This document shows, piece by piece, positions 62,301 through 64,000 of a DNA stretch of 64,000 nt. This DNA is from Suicoccus acidiformans. Its GTDB lineage: Bacteria > Bacillota > Bacilli > Lactobacillales > Aerococcaceae. Below the pieces are notes generated by a model that did no database searches, had not been told where the DNA came from, and saw only the letters and a program-made list of their open reading frames with translations. How positions within the stretch are numbered: the first letter of the stretch is position 1; each line of letters begins with the position of its first letter. Both the position numbers and the translations under genes were made by a program. The stretch is taken from positions 2,232,001 through 2,296,000 of the forward strand of contig NZ_CP023434.1 in the NCBI RefSeq assembly GCF_003546865.1. Reading direction: 5' to 3'.

Positions 62301-63041
62301 AGCGCTGAGACACTTTCTTCTTAACTAACTTTTCATAAATTAGCCTAAGCCGTTACATTGACCCAAAAGGTGGTCCCTTTTTCAACGGCAAGGTGGTCCC
62401 TTTTTCACTTGACATATACAAGAACATCAGTAATCAGATAAGGATAACTCGTACCTGAGAGTGAACGGTTCTGCCATTCGTTGACCATCGGGTCTAACTG
62501 CTCAGTCAGGCTAGAAACAAAAGATTTCGATACCGTTTTTCCACATAGCTCTTCAACAATCTTTGAAACTTTACGTGTCGAAACGCCTGAAACATACATC
62601 TCAAGCATTGAAGCGAGCAGTGCTTTTTTCATTTCGCTGATAACGCTCAAACACCGTCGGTGAAAATTCACCATCACGTGTTCTAGGCACTTTTAATTTG
62701 AGTGTGCCCACACGAGTCGTAAAGTCTCGCTCATAATAGCCATTTCTTTGACTCTGACGACTTTCTGAACGTTCATAGTCATCGGCTTGAATATATTCTG
62801 TTCGTTGATTTTCCATCAATTGGTTGAAAACAGTGGTCAAAATATTTTTAGAAACTTCATCTTTTACCGAATGTTCAATAATACTTTGAACCTCTTCGTT
62901 GTTCAGTGTGAAATGTATTTGGGTCATGTAACGTCCTCCTGGGTATGTTTTTGTGGTTAAAAACTTGTACCGTAAAAGGGCTGTTACATGGCCTTTTATC
63001 CTTTACACAATTATATGGACTTTATAGATTTTTTGTTTGTT

Positions 63042-63146
63042 TTATGTCACAAATGTATTATCTCCTAACATTTTACTTACCTCTTTTACAATAGCCATTA
63101 AAACATCTACCACAATAGAATTACCAGCCTACTTATAAAGTTTGTT
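63042..63146 (-). pseudogene. C-terminal remnant of a C5 DNA methyltransferase
   Basis: Leftwards the frame reads NKLYK, a TAG at 63129-63131, then AGNSIVVDVLMAIVKEVSKM and stops at 63042. YKQAGNSIVV is motif X of cytosine-5 methyltransferases; the Gln codon has become TAG. Only the last ~35 codons remain, next to the right end of IS256. A restriction-modification system was probably once part of the island. Confidence 0.6.
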
Positions 63147-63180
63147 TTAGGTGTAAATTTTTATTTTTGTATGTATTAAA

Positions 63181-63217
63181 AAGATCGTAGCTTGAAACTA
63201 CGATCTAATTTTTTGTC
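63181..63217. terminator. Bidirectional terminator near the right end of the island
   Basis: AGATCGTAG / CTACGATCT with a seven-base loop; T-rich tails on both strands (AATTTTTTG rightward, TTTTTAATAC leftward). It would now terminate guaA transcripts. The rest of 62928-63345 holds the IS256 end and the methyltransferase remnant. Confidence 0.8.
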
Positions 63218-63341
63218 CAAATGCAAACCACTTGGAACTATTATTCAATTTATTCTTTTTTTACAAATGTTCCCATTTTAATCCCAATTACAGTTTTTAA
63301 TCCTCTGTAGCCATTGATTTTACAAGGTTTTTTTGTTTTTT

Positions 63342-63357
63342 GCGATTATTCCCACTC
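63342..63357. repeat. Right attachment-site repeat at the guaA 3' end
   Basis: GCGATTATTCCCACTC, the second copy of the 55010-55025 repeat. It includes the guaA stop codon and last three sense codons (Glu-Trp-Glu). Confidence 0.75.
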
Positions 63358-64000
63358 AATGGTTGCGGGTGGTTTACCTGTGACGTCATAGACCACGCGG
63401 TTAACGTGAGGTACCTCATTTACAATACGGGTACTAATTGTTTGAAGAACATCCCAAGGTAAACGGGCAAATTCACTGGTCATTCCATCTACCGATGTTA
63501 CGGCACGAATGCCTAGCATATGGTCATACGTACGACCATCCCCCATAACACCTACACTGCGGACATTCGGCAAGACCGTAAAGTATTGCCATACATCACG
63601 TTCAAGACCGTTCTTAGCAATCTCTTCCCGCAGAATCGCATCTGATTCGCGTACGATTTCTACCTTCTCATCAGTAATCTCACCGAGAACACGAATACCC
63701 AAGCCTGGTCCTGGGAAAGGTTGGCGCCATACGATACTATCAGGCATACCTAGGGTCGTTCCCAATTGGCGAACTTCATCTTTGAATAGGGTATTCAATG
63801 GCTCAATCAATTCAAAGGTCATATCTTCCGGCAGACCTCCGACGTTATGATGGGATTTGATTGTTTGGGCGGTATCGGTCCCAGACTCAATCACATCCGT
63901 GTAAAGCGTACCTTGGGCAAGGAAGTCAATGCCGTCCAGTTTCTGAGCTTCATCATCGAAGACATAGACAAATTCGTTCCCAATAATCTTACGTTTCTCT
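63346..64000 (-). CDS. guaA: GMP synthase (glutamine-hydrolysing), C-terminal part
   Basis: The frame is open to the window edge, so the gene continues to the right; ~218 codons are visible. They cover the end of the ATP pyrophosphatase domain ([25 protein letters not shown]) and the dimerisation domain ([17 protein letters not shown], and the end KPPATIEWE). The enzyme converts XMP to GMP. The full C-terminus is intact, so integration of the island preserved the gene. With guaC (6.9 kb) it gives both directions of IMP/GMP exchange. Confidence 0.97.
   Translation of the reverse strand, partial: EKRKIIGNEFVYVFDDEAQKLDGIDFLAQGTLYTDVIESGTDTAQTIKSHHNVGGLPEDMTFELIEPLNTLFKDEVRQLGTTLGMPDSIVWRQPFPGPGLGIRVLGEITDEKVEIVRESDAILREEIAKNGLERDVWQYFTVLPNVRSVGVMGDGRTYDHMLGIRAVTSVDGMTSEFARLPWDVLQTISTRIVNEVPHVNRVVYDVTGKPPATIEWE

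Larger units (their letters stand above)
59943..62420 (+). mobile_element. IS21-family insertion sequence (2478 bp)
   Basis: Both ends begin TGT on their own strand and share AAAAAGGGACCACC at the same distance (position 16), giving a 29-bp imperfect inverted repeat. Extra copies of AAAAAGGGACCAC lie just inside each end, as is usual in IS21 elements. The direct repeat AGAAC flanks it at 59938-59942 and 62421-62425. Removing the element and one AGAAC restores the IS256 transposase frame exactly. Confidence 0.9.
59270..62927 (-). pseudogene. IS256-family (Mutator) transposase, split and frameshifted
   Basis: Joined across the inner element, the gene is about 391 codons, the usual IS256 size. 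It starts MTQIHFTLNNEEVQSIIEHS at 62927. One frameshift lies at the six-base T run 62624-62629 (A run on the coding strand), where RYQRNEK should pass into ALLASMLEMYVSG. The IS21 element then splits ITDVL from YIKVREDHRVLSKSCHIA. A second frameshift lies at the five-base C run 59765-59769, between ERGLQG and TELIISAAHKG. The C-terminal part contains NLLERLNQEVRRREKIIRIF. Not functional. Confidence 0.88.
59234..63010. mobile_element. IS256-family element, interrupted by an IS21-family element
   Basis: The approximate ends are CTGTGTAAA at 59234-59243 and TTTACACAA at 63002-63010, inverted to each other. Without the inner insertion the element is ~1.3 kb, normal for the family. I see no target duplication outside the ends, so a deletion may have occurred beside it. 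The transposase gene reads leftwards. Confidence 0.7.
55010..63357. mobile_element. Relic genomic island inserted at the 3' end of guaA
   Basis: An ~8.3-kb segment bounded by the exact 16-bp direct repeat GCGATTATTCCCACTC. The 3' end of guaA is a known integration site for tyrosine-recombinase islands (established knowledge). The interior differs sharply from its surroundings: AT-rich, with many AGA, AGG and ATA codons. It holds an ABC-transporter/two-component operon, a truncated second unit, an IS256 element split by an IS21 element, and a methyltransferase remnant. No integrase gene is present, so the island is probably immobile. Confidence 0.7.

Noticed and set aside
62601..62677. Programmed -1 frameshift in the IS256 transposase at the A-rich run
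   Set aside because: AAAAAAG looks slippery, but the frame that continues the protein is +1, not -1, relative to the first. A one-base insertion in the run fits better.
1..64000. CRISPR arrays, tRNA or rRNA genes
   Set aside because: I saw no regularly spaced repeat array and no tRNA or rRNA signature. The tRNA-like pairing motifs found are T-box leaders.

Overview
The window reads as chromosome of a low-to-mid GC Gram-positive bacterium of the order Lactobacillales. An Aerococcaceae-like host is my best guess: the lactate oxidase closely resembles that of Aerococcus viridans, tRNA-sensing T-box leaders control amino-acid genes, there are a class-3 fructose bisphosphatase, an LPxTG/sortase pair and PTS-based amino-sugar uptake, and Shine-Dalgarno sites are strong. 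The species assignment is inference, not proof.

Layout. 1-3000: a HAD phosphatase (cut by the window edge), a Cys-free Cu/Zn superoxide dismutase, and two decayed genes (a TPR/helix-hairpin-helix protein and a LysR regulator). 3100-6650: an operon read leftwards from one promoter through two tandem T-box leaders into a TIGR04076 protein, an aldo/keto reductase and an NhaC-type transporter. 6800-9430: guaC and a secreted DUF5067/5068-like protein. 9430-10050: a gene-free stretch with a dispersed repeat and a large palindromic element. 10057-14450: amino-sugar use (PTS EIIBC, a TIM-barrel protein, CutC, NagA). 14800-21650: a DUF488 protein, argS with an Arg T-box, a seven-repeat LPxTG adhesin and a class A sortase. 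21760-24710: a Mn2+ (yybP-ykoY) riboswitch and a P2-type cation ATPase. 25000-27300: cidA-cidB-like genes followed by a lactate oxidase gene with one in-frame stop. 27350-31030: thrB-hom divergent from aspartate kinase. 31360-34530: proBA, a low-MW phosphatase and a DJ-1 protein. 34680-36110: a decayed VTC/DUF4956 pair. 36230-40920: a BMP-family binding protein without lipobox and a heterodimeric ABC exporter. 41060-43640: serC-serA under a Ser T-box. 43950-50440: malQ, an atypical P1B ATPase with a small partner, and pullulanase. 50520-54940: a methyltransferase, fbp, an XRE regulator and a broken gltS.

The most unusual part is 55010-63357. It is visibly AT-rich, uses AGA/AGG/ATA codons freely, and is bounded by an exact 16-bp direct repeat. 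The right copy is the 3' end of guaA. I read it as a genomic island inserted at the guaA terminus. It carries an ABC exporter (ATPase plus two paralogous permeases), a histidine kinase and a LuxR-type regulator. A conserved 18-bp motif lies upstream of that operon and again downstream of it, where a second transcription unit has been cut off. The rest of the island holds an IS256-family element interrupted by an IS21-family element (5-bp target duplication), and the last codons of a C5 DNA methyltransferase. No integrase remains, so the island looks like a relic.

Many genes outside the island are broken by nonsense codons or small indels (TPR/HhH, LysR, a fragment at 15.2 kb, lactate oxidase, VTC, DUF4956, gltS). 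Most are otherwise well preserved, which points to ongoing gene loss. A family of ~90-bp intergenic repeats occurs four times, each downstream of a rightward gene.
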